A stretch of 64,000 bases of DNA, taken from Stenogyne calaminthoides. Its lineage: Eukaryota > Streptophyta > Magnoliopsida > Lamiales > Lamiaceae. This document shows positions 24,295 to 35,614 of this stretch, piece by piece. The stretch lies in NCBI GenBank assembly GCA_037126765.1, contig JBBCBC010000019.1:28914222-28978221 (forward strand). The letters run 5' to 3'. Position 1 is the first letter of the stretch; every line of letters begins with the position of its first letter. Under the pieces are notes generated by a model. That model had not been told where the DNA came from. It searched no databases and was given only the letters and a program-made list of their open reading frames with translations. A program made the translations under genes and the position numbers.

Positions 24295-24306
24295 TGGTAT
24301 CGGAGC
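24295..24306 (+). other. Primer-binding site of E2
   Basis: TGGTATCGGAGC begins two bases after the LTR end. It is a Met-tRNA type site with one altered base in the CAG context. Confidence 0.8.
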
Positions 24307-24431
24307 GATTGGTTCTACTGACCCAATCGACTTTGTGTATCATTGATTCTTGAGGAAGAATCTTTGTGGTCGATCGAATCGATCTTGAAAAACCGTTTTT
24401 AAAACTCATTCATTTTCCAAAATCACTCAGC

Positions 24432-26690
24432 ATGGATAACACCTCAGGTATGTATCATGATCTGCCGAAGTTCTCAATCGATGAGTATGCAGATTGGGCC
24501 ATATATATGTCCAACCATCTAGGTTCGATCAGTGGCAGAATGATGGAAGTCATCGAAAGAGGACCCATCATCATATATTACGACAACCCCGCAGTTGGAG
24601 GAGATCCGAATTTTGCCCCGGAAGTCTTGTGCGAAAAAAGCCCAAATTGATGGATGCAAAGGAAAGAAAGTCGCACACTTTCTAGATACTATCGCAAGGC
24701 ACATTATCATGAAAACAATGGATAAGGTCACCAAGGAAAAGATTAAGTATCTCAAATCTGCGAAAAGCAATGTGGGATACTCGGGCCGAGATATCGAGGG
24801 AAATGAATGATAAAAGACACCGCCTACAAGTTTAACCGGTGAAGTTCAAAAATCAAGATGTTGCCAACGAAACCATCAACGAACTCGATGGAAGGATTAC
24901 GATGTCAATAAACAAGCTTCGAGAACTTGGTAGAGAGATGTCTGATAAAGATATAAACTACAAAATTTTAAGGTCTCTCACCAAGAAATGGGACATGAAG
25001 GTCACGGTAATCAAGGATTGCCAAGACATTTCAAAAATGAAACCAAGTAGCTTGTTCTTGAGCCTTAAAGCTCACGAGTTCGATTTGATTGAAAGAGGAC
25101 AAGCTGATGAAGATGAGGTGTCCATTGAAGCCTCAACTTCAAAATCGATTGCTTTTAAGGCAACCAAAGAAGAAGGTAACGGGCCAACGAACTGTTGGGA
25201 ATATAATGAGTCGCGTATCAGACGCTCTCGCTTACCAGGAAGCTTGAGAAGTCGAACGTCCAACTTGGTAAGTATCGAAGGTTTTATAAGGACTATCAAC
25301 ATAGCCGAGGGAGAGATAGGAGATCAGCCAACAGATCTCCAGAAAGAACCAGATCTGATGATCGGAGGGATCACAGAGATGAAAAGAAAAGAGATAATCA
25401 GACTGAGGAAGGAAGAGATAACCAATCGACAGAAGAAGCTCGACTACTATCGAAAAGAAGTCACCCGATAGGTCATACAGACGGAGTGATTCACCCGAAG
25501 GAAAGGTTCGTGGATCAAGGAGCGCGTTTCAACCGGAGAAGCCAGTCACTATAAAAGCAGACGCCTGCACTGACGCCAAGAGAAAGGGAAGAAAAGAGGA
25601 ATGTAAGAGAGCAACGTTATAGGGACGGAAGAGCCATGGTTGCCGAGCACGTCGAGAATTGACGATTCATATCCGCCCTCTCGAGGACTCTGGATACACC
25701 TCTGAGAAGACTTACTTTGACAAGAATCTTTGTTGACTTCTATGAAAATGAAGATCGATATTCTCTTCGACGATGATGAGATCTCGCTCGATGGCCGTGG
25801 AGGACCAATCCGAGAGGTAACCTCCAAACCTCGCTTCGCTCGCTTTACACCGCTATCATTAGCACACCTCTTTGAGATTGACCTGCAAAATCTACTCGTG
25901 AGCAATTGCTTGAGGATCTCTCCAATGCAAGAGAGACACTTATGCTATAGTGGAAGTTTGAAAATGATAAGTTGAGGACCGTAAATATTCAACATTGCTA
26001 AAGAAAAAATGATCTCAAGAAAGCCTCAACTTAGATCAATGAAACCGCTTCGAAGGCAAATCGAGAAATTTAAAATTCTCGAAGTTAAAGCTTCGATCGT
26101 CGAGAAGCAGATCAAAGATCACCGGCAATTAACAAAACAAACAAGTTCGATGACTTCAAAATCCTCGCAAGCAAAATTCGATGAGTTGTTCCAAAAGCAT
26201 GAAAGTCTAAAATCATCTCGAGGATAATCATGCGTAAGAAAATAGAGGTTTTTTCAAAATCATCTAAAACCGCTCAAGACATGAACGCCTATTTTCGAAC
26301 AACGATTAACAAGAAGGACTTGGCTATGAGAACCCTTCCACATCCTCAAAAAGCCCCTACCGATTCATCTCAAAAAGGTGTAATCGACGAGTTTCACAAA
26401 AGATACACTAAAAGCCAAACATGTATCTAATAAGGAAAAAGACCACTTGAGCGGGTAAGGCAGTGCCTAACCGAATGGAACAAAATGGACCCCAATCGGT
26501 AAAGCATCGATCGAGAATCAACGAAGAATCCGATTTTTTCCGAAGAGACCTCAACCTCGATCAACGATCGAGAATCGAAAAAAACAACCCGAAAAGGGAA
26601 GTCCAATCGAGACCCAATCAAGGTCACCGCCTAATAAGCATGCTTCGTAAACCGCAAAAAACCACCTATGCCGAAAAGATATGAATCTTT
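24432..26690 (+). pseudogene. E2 gag, frame-broken
   Basis: The ATG at 24432 opens MDNTSGMYHDLPKFSIDEYA, a gag N-terminal segment analogous to E1 (Y-x-x-W context). UBN2-type gag reads in frame at 24839-25471 (INKLRELGREMSDKDINYKI then LRSLTKKWDMKVTVIKDC). Charged, probably coiled-coil text continues in shifted frames to about 26690. I could not find an intact CCHC knuckle. Product role as in E1: RNA-binding particle protein. The stretch 26221-26400 contains no CAG or CTG at all. Confidence 0.75.
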
Positions 26691-26999
26691 TGATGGTAGC
26701 AATCGTACCTACCCCTATAATCGAAATCTAGGGTCATTTGCTTTTTGAACCACAATCGATAAAAAGAAGACAAACGAAAAGATAAATCCCAAGTCTTCTA
26801 AGTCATCCAAGGTTCACACTAATAATCATACAAATCGAAAAGCATATAAAGAGACGATGATTATGTTGATAGGTATGGGAGACAAATCGGGCATTCGATC
26901 TAACCGATCACAATAGAAGTGCTCGCTTTGTATGGATCCCCAAAACTAATCCTAACCCCTCGGGACCCAATCCAAAAGGGGTACCTAAAGTCCGATTTG

Positions 27000-29900
27000 G
27001 TCAGGATCGCGTGGGTCCGCCAACAAAGGAGGTGTGCAAGCAACTATCCGGTACATCGATAGTGGATGTTCAAGGCACATGACAGAAGCAAGCACCTCCT
27101 CGGCTCTTACATAGAAACGTAAAGGCCGCGTGTACTCTTTCGGTGATGATAACTTTGGTTATACCAAAGGATTCTAACCTTAGAGAATGATGATGTACAA
27201 GTAACTGGAGTCTCGTACGTCGAAGGTTTGAAGCACAACCTACTATCGGTTTCACAATTCTGCGACAACGGATTCAGTGTTGAGTTCTCGACTGACCAAT
27301 GCACTATCAAGAATCGAGCCACTAAACAGATTTTGCTAACTGGTTCAAGGAAAGGGACGATCTACACAATTGGAAACAAGTTGCCCAAGAAATGCATGCC
27401 TAATTGTCAAGAGTTCCAAGAGTAGCAGTTGGCTCTGGCACAAAAGAATGAGTCATCTGAACTTTAAAACTCTTAATAAGATAGTAAGGATGTCTCTAGT
27501 GGAAGGACTTCCGAATGAAGTATTTTCAAAGGATCGACATGTCTTGCATGTCGGAAGGAAAAACAGTCAAAGCTTCATTCAAGGGAATTCCGGACCGCAT
27601 CCAACAGATCTCGCAAATTCTTCATATGGATCTATTCGGACCGATTTACCAATCGGTCTCAACGGACGAAATATACTCGTAATCGTGGATGACTATTCCA
27701 AGTTTACAGGTTATATTCTTACATAAGAAGAATGAGGCGACAAACGAAGATACCCGAAATTTTAAAAGATTACAAAATGAGAAGGGGTGTCGATGTAGTA
27801 AAAATCGGATCGAGATAAAGGTACGAAATTTACAACTCTTTTATTACCGATTTTTGCTCTAAGTTTGGTATCTGACATGAAACATCACCGCAAGAACGCC
27901 ACAACAAAATGGAGAAGTAAATTAACGGAGCGAACAGAACTCTCAAAGAAGCTCGCCGCACGATGTTAGTTTAACATGCAATACCAAGCCGTTTAAAAGT
28001 ATAATCAACACCGCATGCCATACTCGCAATCAGATGTCTTCGACTAAGGATCACTACAAAACACCCTATGAACTGTGGAAGGACGAAAACCTCGTGTCTC
28101 TTTACTTCCATGTTTTTTTGGTGTAAGTGTTTCATACACAACAATGGGAAGAGTCGGTTGAAAACCTTTGAGGCCAAGTCGATGAGGGTATATTCTTAAG
28201 ATATTCCTCATCTAGCAAGGCTTTCAGGTCTACAATGCATTTAACCCTACTTGTGGAAGAAACACCCCATGTAGTCTTTGATGAAGCATCTTCGCTTTCA
28301 AGAGAAATCTGCCTCGAAACAAGATGTACCGATCAACAAGTACCGATGCTCGAAAAATGGATCGGCTAATGATCAAGGAAAAGGAATCGAAACCGTAATT
28401 CAGATACATTCCATCTAGTCGATTCACCGATCATTCGGATCCTAAGGTACAAAAAAACGTTTTATGAAGAAGTTCGACACAACCGAGATAAAGATCAATC
28501 GAACCATCCGGTTCGGGGAACACTGAAGTTCCCATCGAAGAGACATCGAAGACATGATGAGTCCAACATCACCGAGACTTGTTCTTATCAAGTGGATCAT
28601 AACTCGCACAACTCCCAATCGCTAGTAATGAAATTTTATCGAAACGGACGATGTTCTCCAAAATCGACGCAAATCGTAATGTAGAAGGACTGGATAACCA
28701 CCATCCAACCGACCGATAATCGGAGACCCATCCGATAAAGTTAAAACTAGACATCGATTGGTGAAAGTGCCATGTATTGTTGTTATCCGCCTATGAAGGA
28801 ACCAACAACAATAGAGGAAGCTCTACAAGACGCAAGTCGGATTATAGCCATGCAGAGGAGGAGCTTGAACAGTTCGAGAGAAATCAAGTTTGGGAACCGG
28901 TAGATGCACTCAAGTCATCAAGACGTTATTGGCACGAAGTGGGTATTCAAGAACAAGAGAGATGAGAAAAAAACGTCATCACCGTAAATAAGGCAAGACT
29001 TGTTGCTAAGGGGTATTCACAATCGGAAGAATTGATTATGATGAGACCTTTGCACCGATCCGCCGCCAGAAGCCATTCGGTCAAGTTTACGGCATATCTT
29101 CCCACGAGAGGGTTCATCGTGTATCGATGGACGAAAAGAGCGCTTTTCTTAAACGGGGTACTAGCGAGAGGAAGTTTATGTCGAACAACCTCCGTGCTTT
29201 GAAAAGGGCAACCAGTGTACTGTCTAAGAAAAGCTCTCTATGACCAAATAGGCTCCTCGAGCTTGGTATGATACACTCTCTCGCTTCTTGATCGAAAGAG
29301 GGTTCACTAAAGGAATGAAGGATGTAACCTTATTCGAGAATAGAAGATGGAAAATATATTCGATGGTTCAGATTTACGTGGGCGACATCATCTTCGATCT
29401 CCCAACAAAAGTCTATGTGAAAGATTCAAAGAAATCGATGCAAGGGAAATTCGAGATGTCCATGATGGGTCGATGAATTACTTTCTACGGGTCTTCAAGT
29501 AAAGCAAAAGTACGAAGGGATATTCATCTCCAAGCAAAAAGTACACTAGAATTTATTGGCTAAGTTTGGAATTCAAAATTGTAAGGAAGCCAAAATTCCT
29601 ATGATGACCGGATTCAAGATGGATCCGATGAGGATGGTCGAAACAAAATCGGAAAGGAATATATGGCTCTCATTGGATCTCTACTATACCCGACCGCCAA
29701 ACCCGGATATAACCTTTCATGGTAGGTGTATGTGCGATTTCGTGCAAATCCAATGATAAGTCACCTAGAAGCAAAAAAGCGGATTCTTAAGTATCCGAAG
29801 ACAAGAAACCTTGGTTTATTTTACCCATCGATGATAATCTAGAGCTTAGTGGGTATTCTCGATTACGACATGGAGGTTGCAAGATTGATGTAAAATCCAC

Positions 29901-30368
29901 CTCGTGAACTTGTCGGTTCTTAGGAAATAAACCGATCTCGTGGTTTTCAAAGAAGCGGAGACATCGCTTGCAACATCTACTACCAAGGTAATATATGGTC
30001 ATAGGAAGTCAAAATTCCCAATCGCTCTCTCGCTTAGTCAAGAATCGAGGGATTATAACATTGAAACTAAGAATGTACCTATTTTCTGTGACAGTAATAG
30101 TGTTATTGCAATCACTCAGAATCCTGTTCTACATACAAGATGCAAGCATGTGGATGTCAAGCACCATTTTATAAGAGATCATGTTGAAAAGAAGAATATC
30201 GAATGGAAAAGATTCATACCGATATACGAAGTCGATATTCTAACCAAGCCACTAGCTGAGATCAGATTTAGAGAATTATGCAATGAGCTAGGGCTTCTGG
30301 ATCTTGGAGAAAATGCACCTAAAATGTTTGATGGAATGATCTCCAGAACCAGCTGGTTAATAAACTAA
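27000..30368 (+). pseudogene. E2 pol: protease, integrase, reverse transcriptase, RNase H (frame-broken)
   Basis: Protease YIDSGCSRHMTEA at about 27052-27090 with D-S-G present. GAG_pre-integrase SSSWLWHKRMSHLNFKTLNK at about 27420-27480. Integrase core 27590-27960, in fragments (VIVDDYSKFTGYI). RVT_2 about 28830-29760, KARLVAKGYSQ at about 28990; the catalytic motif reads Y-V-G-D (29375-29386) instead of Y-V-D-D. RNase H in a clean frame to 30368 with PIFCDSNSVIAITQNP and VDILTKPLAE. Many frame shifts. As given the RT is inactive both by frame and by the Asp-to-Gly change. Confidence 0.87.
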
Positions 30369-30609
30369 TCGATTCAAGTGAAATCGGTTGAATTTGGTAT
30401 CTCAATCGATCGAAAGATCGATCAAGAACCGATATGAGAAGGTATTGATCGATTTAAAGTTTATCGATTAAATGAACCGATCGTTTAAAGGATTATCTCG
30501 ATTAAATGCTTCGCTTATACTTTGTAAGTCGATTAAGCTAAAATTCAACAAGATTCACAAGTGGCATTCACAAGATTAAAGCTTAAAATCGCATAAGGAT
30601 ACGAGAATT

Positions 30610-31360
30610 TTTACACAACAATGAAATAATAGAACTTTTCATTGATAAAGACCAAGGTCGATTACATTACAAGTTACAAATACAAAGGACCCGGAGGTCA
30701 AGACATAAGTCATAACCAAAAACCCTAAACCTATAACCCTAAACCCTCATCCTAACCCAAGAAGTGCGGGAGAGAGAGATTTTTAAATCGATGCTCTCAT
30801 TTTCCCCACTTACAAGGGTGAGAGAGGCTTTAAAAAAATCCTAAAGCCGCTTAGTTGAAGCTAAAACCGAAGGAGCGGCAATGCCTTGATAGGATTTTTA
30901 AGCCATGAGCCCTAATAAAAAAGTCGATGGGCTCTCCAAATTGTTAAATGGTGAGTTGATATCACGGGCATCACCATTGTCCGATCTGCACCCGTACATC
31001 AAACTCATGTTCATTTTCGGTTCGAGTCTGTTGATCGGTTACGTCATCTCGATAGACACACAAGGTGCATACGGTTAGGAGAAGTGTCTTCTCGATTCGC
31101 GATAAGCGAACCGCCGCCTCGGTGGTAGAGAAAGCTTAGCAACGATTGTATGTGAAATCTTTGATGATGACGAAGACGGTGATAAAGGGACACACAGGAT
31201 GATTTGAGAAGCTAAAATCATTTGAAAAAGGGGGTAAAGGTGTTTCTTTTTAAGTTTCAATTTAAATAAGGGTTCACCAGGATACATGATTCTACAAAGA
31301 AGATAAGTATGGTGAATGGGTTATGTTGTGTAAAACATTGGTCCAATTTATAGAGGCCAA
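30610..31360 (-). other. Apparent reverse-oriented transcription unit inside E2
   Basis: On the minus strand a TATA box (TATAAATT, 31346-31353) lies about 60 bp before an ATG at 31287. That ATG opens a 70-codon frame (31287-31075, starting MYPGEPLFKLKLKKKHLYPL). Downstream on the same strand, 30640-30680 looks like a plant mRNA 3' end (TTGTAATGTAAT and AATGAAA elements). The product resembles nothing I recognise and the frame may be truncated by base errors. Antisense ORFs between pol and the 3' LTR are known from some plant gypsy (Tat) elements, so this could be an accessory gene, a captured host gene or chance. Confidence 0.35.
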
Positions 31361-32217
31361 GCAAGGGTGCAAATGCAAATTCGAAGTTCTCAAAACCTTT
31401 AGAGAAATCGCACCAAAAAAGCGACAAATGTAGAAATCACGCGACCGATAATTGATAAATTTACTACGGATTGACATATCGAAGATTCGCATTTATAATT
31501 ACGATGTCAAATCGCGCCAACTTAGGGAATAGAAGCTACTATTCTAGACTAAGTTTTGGCGGTAACACTTATCCCAAGAATTGGCTTGATCTCGAGAAGA
31601 ATCGATTAGGTCAACTAAAATCGATTACATACTGTTCGATCGATCGATGAGGAAGATCACCGAGCTTGAAACTCCAACAAATCGAGATATATCGATCTAT
31701 GGGAAAATGTAAATATCGGTTGAAGGGGAACTTCAACCGATCAAGGAGGATCGGAAGGAAATCGACGATTCAAGGAAGATCAGTTGAGCTTGAAACTTCA
31801 ACAAATCGATGCAAGTGAAGAAGATCGCTTAAAAAGGATCGGTTAGGGAAATTTTAAGGCTTAGGCGAGAATACCAAGATCAACAAGTGAAATCAACATG
31901 GACAAGTGGTATTGACCGATTACAATATCGATCAACCGAATCGCCTTTTTTTTCTCTTTGTTCTTTGCTTATTTATCGGATCTTATCTGATATTATTTGC
32001 CTTACTGTACCCATTATCCTTGTGATGTATTCCCTGCAAATCATTTAATGCGGACGTGGGGAACATGTATTAACTGCTACTAAATGTGCTTTTAAATCCA
32101 AAAGGTTTTCGTACATGCTTTTCCTGACCCTACGATCAAAACCGCTTAATCTGGAGCGTTTAATCTTTTCAAACGGTTGATCTTCCAAATCTTGTCTTCT
32201 TTTTCCCTCCTCGTCTT

Positions 32218-32223
32218 TATAAA
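32218..32223 (+). promoter_or_regulatory. TATA box upstream of the E2 3' ORF
   Basis: TATAAA within GTCTTTATAAAGATC. The leader that follows appears spliced: a donor at 32359 (GGGTAATT) and an acceptor TTTGTAG ending at 32505, immediately before ATGGCC. E1 has a TATA box in the equivalent place. Confidence 0.5.
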
Positions 32224-32505
32224 GATCATCAAAAACCATACCAGAGTTTTCCATTTCACAAACTTGCGATTTATTCTCTGAAAACTCCAGATTACTTCTC
32301 TCAGATTCAAAGTGTTTTTCCTAAGTTTCAAAATCATCCTTCCGAAAAACAGAATCGGGTAATTTATGTTTATTTGATGTATTTTTTTAATCCATTGATC
32401 TTAAATGTTTTTATCCTGTGTTATGCTTTATTGTTTCTTGGTTTCCGCATATGTGATGTTCTTATATATATATGCACAACTTTAATCGGGTCCATCCCTT
32501 TGTAG

Positions 32506-35400
32506 ATGGCCACCCACGGAATAGGAAAGATAATGTGCAATTATCGCGAACCGCAACAAAGATTGTGGATGATAAGTTAAATGCAGTTCAATATCACTCG
32601 GATCCTAATCCATGGAGGTCGAGCAAATTTCTGCTGGCGAGCCTAGAGAAATTTTTATACCGCTCACTTGCAATCCAAAGATGCGAAGATGAAGCACTAG
32701 AATTCCTAAGGAATTTAAGAGTGGATACGGACGTTCCGGAAATGAACCGCTCTCGATCAACAATGGAGAAGAAATCGATCGACGAATGATGATATAACTT
32801 TCTCTGTTCAAATACCCAAAAGGACGGATCTCTTTCGCTCATTACAGGGAGAACGAAGATGAGTGATCGAAAAAGAGTTTTTCGAGAGAGGCCGACAAAC
32901 ATCATACGTCGGGTTTTGTCGTGCCAATGCTCAAGAGGAAATACCGATTGTTGTTTGACATATTGTCAAAAACAATTATGGGTATTGCATTCACCCTGAG
33001 ATGCTCTTACATCCGCAAAAATGTACAAAGATGGTCAGCAATAATTGATGAAGCCAAGAACATCAATTGCACGGGTTCCTCAAGGCCATTCTGCTCCAAG
33101 AACATGAGAAATTTGGAGTAAATGAACCGAGGCAGTATATCTCGAAGAAAAAAGATCGCTAATCTCAACAAGGTTGCGCTTATTCGAAAGATAAACCGCC
33201 TAATGCCGAATGGGAACAGATTGATCAAGTCCTATAAGGCCTTTCTCACAACTACTTGACCATCTTTGGGCCACCAGACGATGATATCGCCAACCCCCCA
33301 AAGTCAAAGAAAGGAAAAAGAAGGAAGCAACCGTCTACACCAGATGCCCCCGTAAGAAGAAAAAGAAAACTGTGAAGGCCCAGAGAAGAGGCCGAAGAAG
33401 GCGAAGCAAGCCTCCATGACTCGATGCTTGAAGATGAGTCGATGAAGAAAGAGCGCCAGATCATCAAGGAAACACAAACGCCGGTGAAAAATCGACAGTG
33501 TGCTTCTCAGCCGAGCTCGCCAGATCATTCTCGAGGAAGAAGCACAAGTTCGATCGATCTCCTTCTCCTCAAGCTCGAAATATTCACCACTCGACTAATG
33601 GTCACGAAAGCATGTCTCTCTATTCTTCCACCGCCCAGCCATGAACTCGAATCAGACGGTTCGGAACTGTAAAAAGCACTCGATGTGGAACCAGTAAACA
33701 CTCGCTTCCACAAAGCAGAATCCTCTCGCAGTCGAACCGACGCCCAACTTCCGCTTTACTCAAGCACAACGAGAACCTTCCACATCTCATCAAATCGACC
33801 GACAGACAATTCCCGAGTCCAGATCAACAAAGATCATAACCGGAAATTGATCGAAATGCGAATCGAAAGAGAAATTGATGAGTTGTATCCGTAATCGGGT
33901 CGCCCATCCCGCCATAAGAGAAAAAGTTATGGAGATCCTCACCGAGAGATCTTCGATTAAAAAGCTTCTTAGACTTTATAATAATTATTGAATGTATGGG
34001 CGGTGCGATGAGTTTGCGCACTTCGATTTCGACATGAGGAAATCGCTAAAGTGGGATCACCAAATGAGCCGATAATCGCTAAATCCGTCAAAGCTCGATC
34101 CACAAGAAGCTAGGTTGCGGAACAGATTTAATCGAGATCGCGACAAAGCTCTCAAGCAGATGCCATCATGAAGGATACAGAGTCAGCCGATGATAGTGGA
34201 GTTGGTCTTTGCAGCTCATGACCAACCACCGAGGCACAAACAATCGAATCGATCAAGTGACACCCAACATTCCAATATCACACGCCACTACTGATCAACT
34301 TCGTGAGATCAAATCTTGTCTCAAAGATTTCCGAAAAGAAAAGTTGAGGGATCGATAATGATCAAAGGCGGTTGCCATCAAAGAAATAACAGATCAAAGG
34401 GAATTGGCTATTTCCCATTGGGGCAATCAAAGATCGATTCTCCCAAATCAGGTCCCTTCATCGGTACCGAATCGATAAAGACCGTTGATGCCAAATCGAC
34501 TCGGTGGATCAACAACAAGTTTTTTTTCGATGCTCAATGACAAGCTAGATTTGATGAAGAGAAAACTTGACAAACCGATTAAAACACTCTCTATCGCCAT
34601 GGAATCTGCCAAGATCGAAGTGATATCAAAGATTCAAAATCTAACTCTCAAACTCAAGGCATATCTCATTGCAGATCTCAATAGGCGATCGCGATCAACT
34701 TTGGTTCTCGACCTCCCACCTCACTACTCTTTTTTGATCAAACCAAAAAGGGGAAGGATGAATGAGAAACCAACCCGACATAACATAAAGTCGGACATCA
34801 CAAACTCGAATCTTGAAAAAGATGTCCAAAGAAGCGGTAAATGAAGAAGCCCGAAAAAAGCCAAGAAGAAAGAAGGGCGTAAAAAAAATGGCAGAGGCGT
34901 AAAAATCAAGAAGAGATTCAGATTGAGAGCGAAGAAAGGAAGGGCCGGAAAATCCGCATTTTCGAACCTAAGCCGCCAAAGAAGAGTTGATGAGATCATC
35001 CCAAAAACTGCTGCAAGTCTGCTAAGAAATTTGAGGAATGGAATAAGATCGAGAGTGAATGGCTTCGATGCCTTTGTTCTTAATCTTGTTCCACAAGAAG
35101 AATCTCCTCGATGAAGAATTCCTCAACCGGTTAGAAAATAAATACCGGATTTTCAAGTATCCGGAAAATGAGGCCAAGCTTATCAATGTAAAAATAACTC
35201 GCCAAGAGTATGATCTGTTGGATTACTCGAAGAAGGCAGATGGCTCATTTCACAGACTGGCATTTCAAAGATTCTACTTTGACATCCTGAGTAAAACGCA
35301 TATAACTGATCCTCGCCAGATCGATGATGTCAAATGGAAACTTTATCGATTTTCAACATACCTCAAGATCAAAGAGAGATGCGTAAGGATACAAGCCTAA
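32506..35400 (+). pseudogene. E2 extra 3' ORF (unknown product, env-position ORF)
   Basis: Counterpart of the E1 3' ORF. It starts ATGGCCACCC directly after a predicted intron acceptor. Similarity to E1 is visible in FLRNLRVDTDVPEM (E1: FICNLRIDEEDGMQ) and MLKRKYRLLFDILSKTIM (E1: HLKPQYRVLMDIVSKSIM). The middle is lysine-, serine- and arginine-rich in shifted frames. The end, 35059-35400, is an open frame with EYDLLDYSKKADGSFHRLAF and ends RIQA plus stop. No similarity of the C-terminal part to E1 was evident. Function unknown. Confidence 0.55.
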
Positions 35401-35603
35401 AGAGTGAAGAATCGAAGACTACTCGGGATCACCGTTTCTTATTTACAAACTTTTTCTCGATGTAACATGTAATCAACTTTTTTAATGAGAAAAGTTTATT
35501 TTACGATCCTAAGACAAAGTCTCATTGTTTTCTTGATTATATGCTCTTAATCGTTCTATTTTTTATCAATCAGATTTGGTTTCTCAAAGTGTTTTGGTTT
35601 CAT

Positions 35604-35614
35604 CAAAAAGGGGT
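35604..35614 (+). other. Polypurine tract of E2
   Basis: AAAAAGGGG run just before the 3' LTR start at 35615, within CATCAAAAAGGGG, the same phrase that precedes the E1 3' LTR. Confidence 0.8.
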
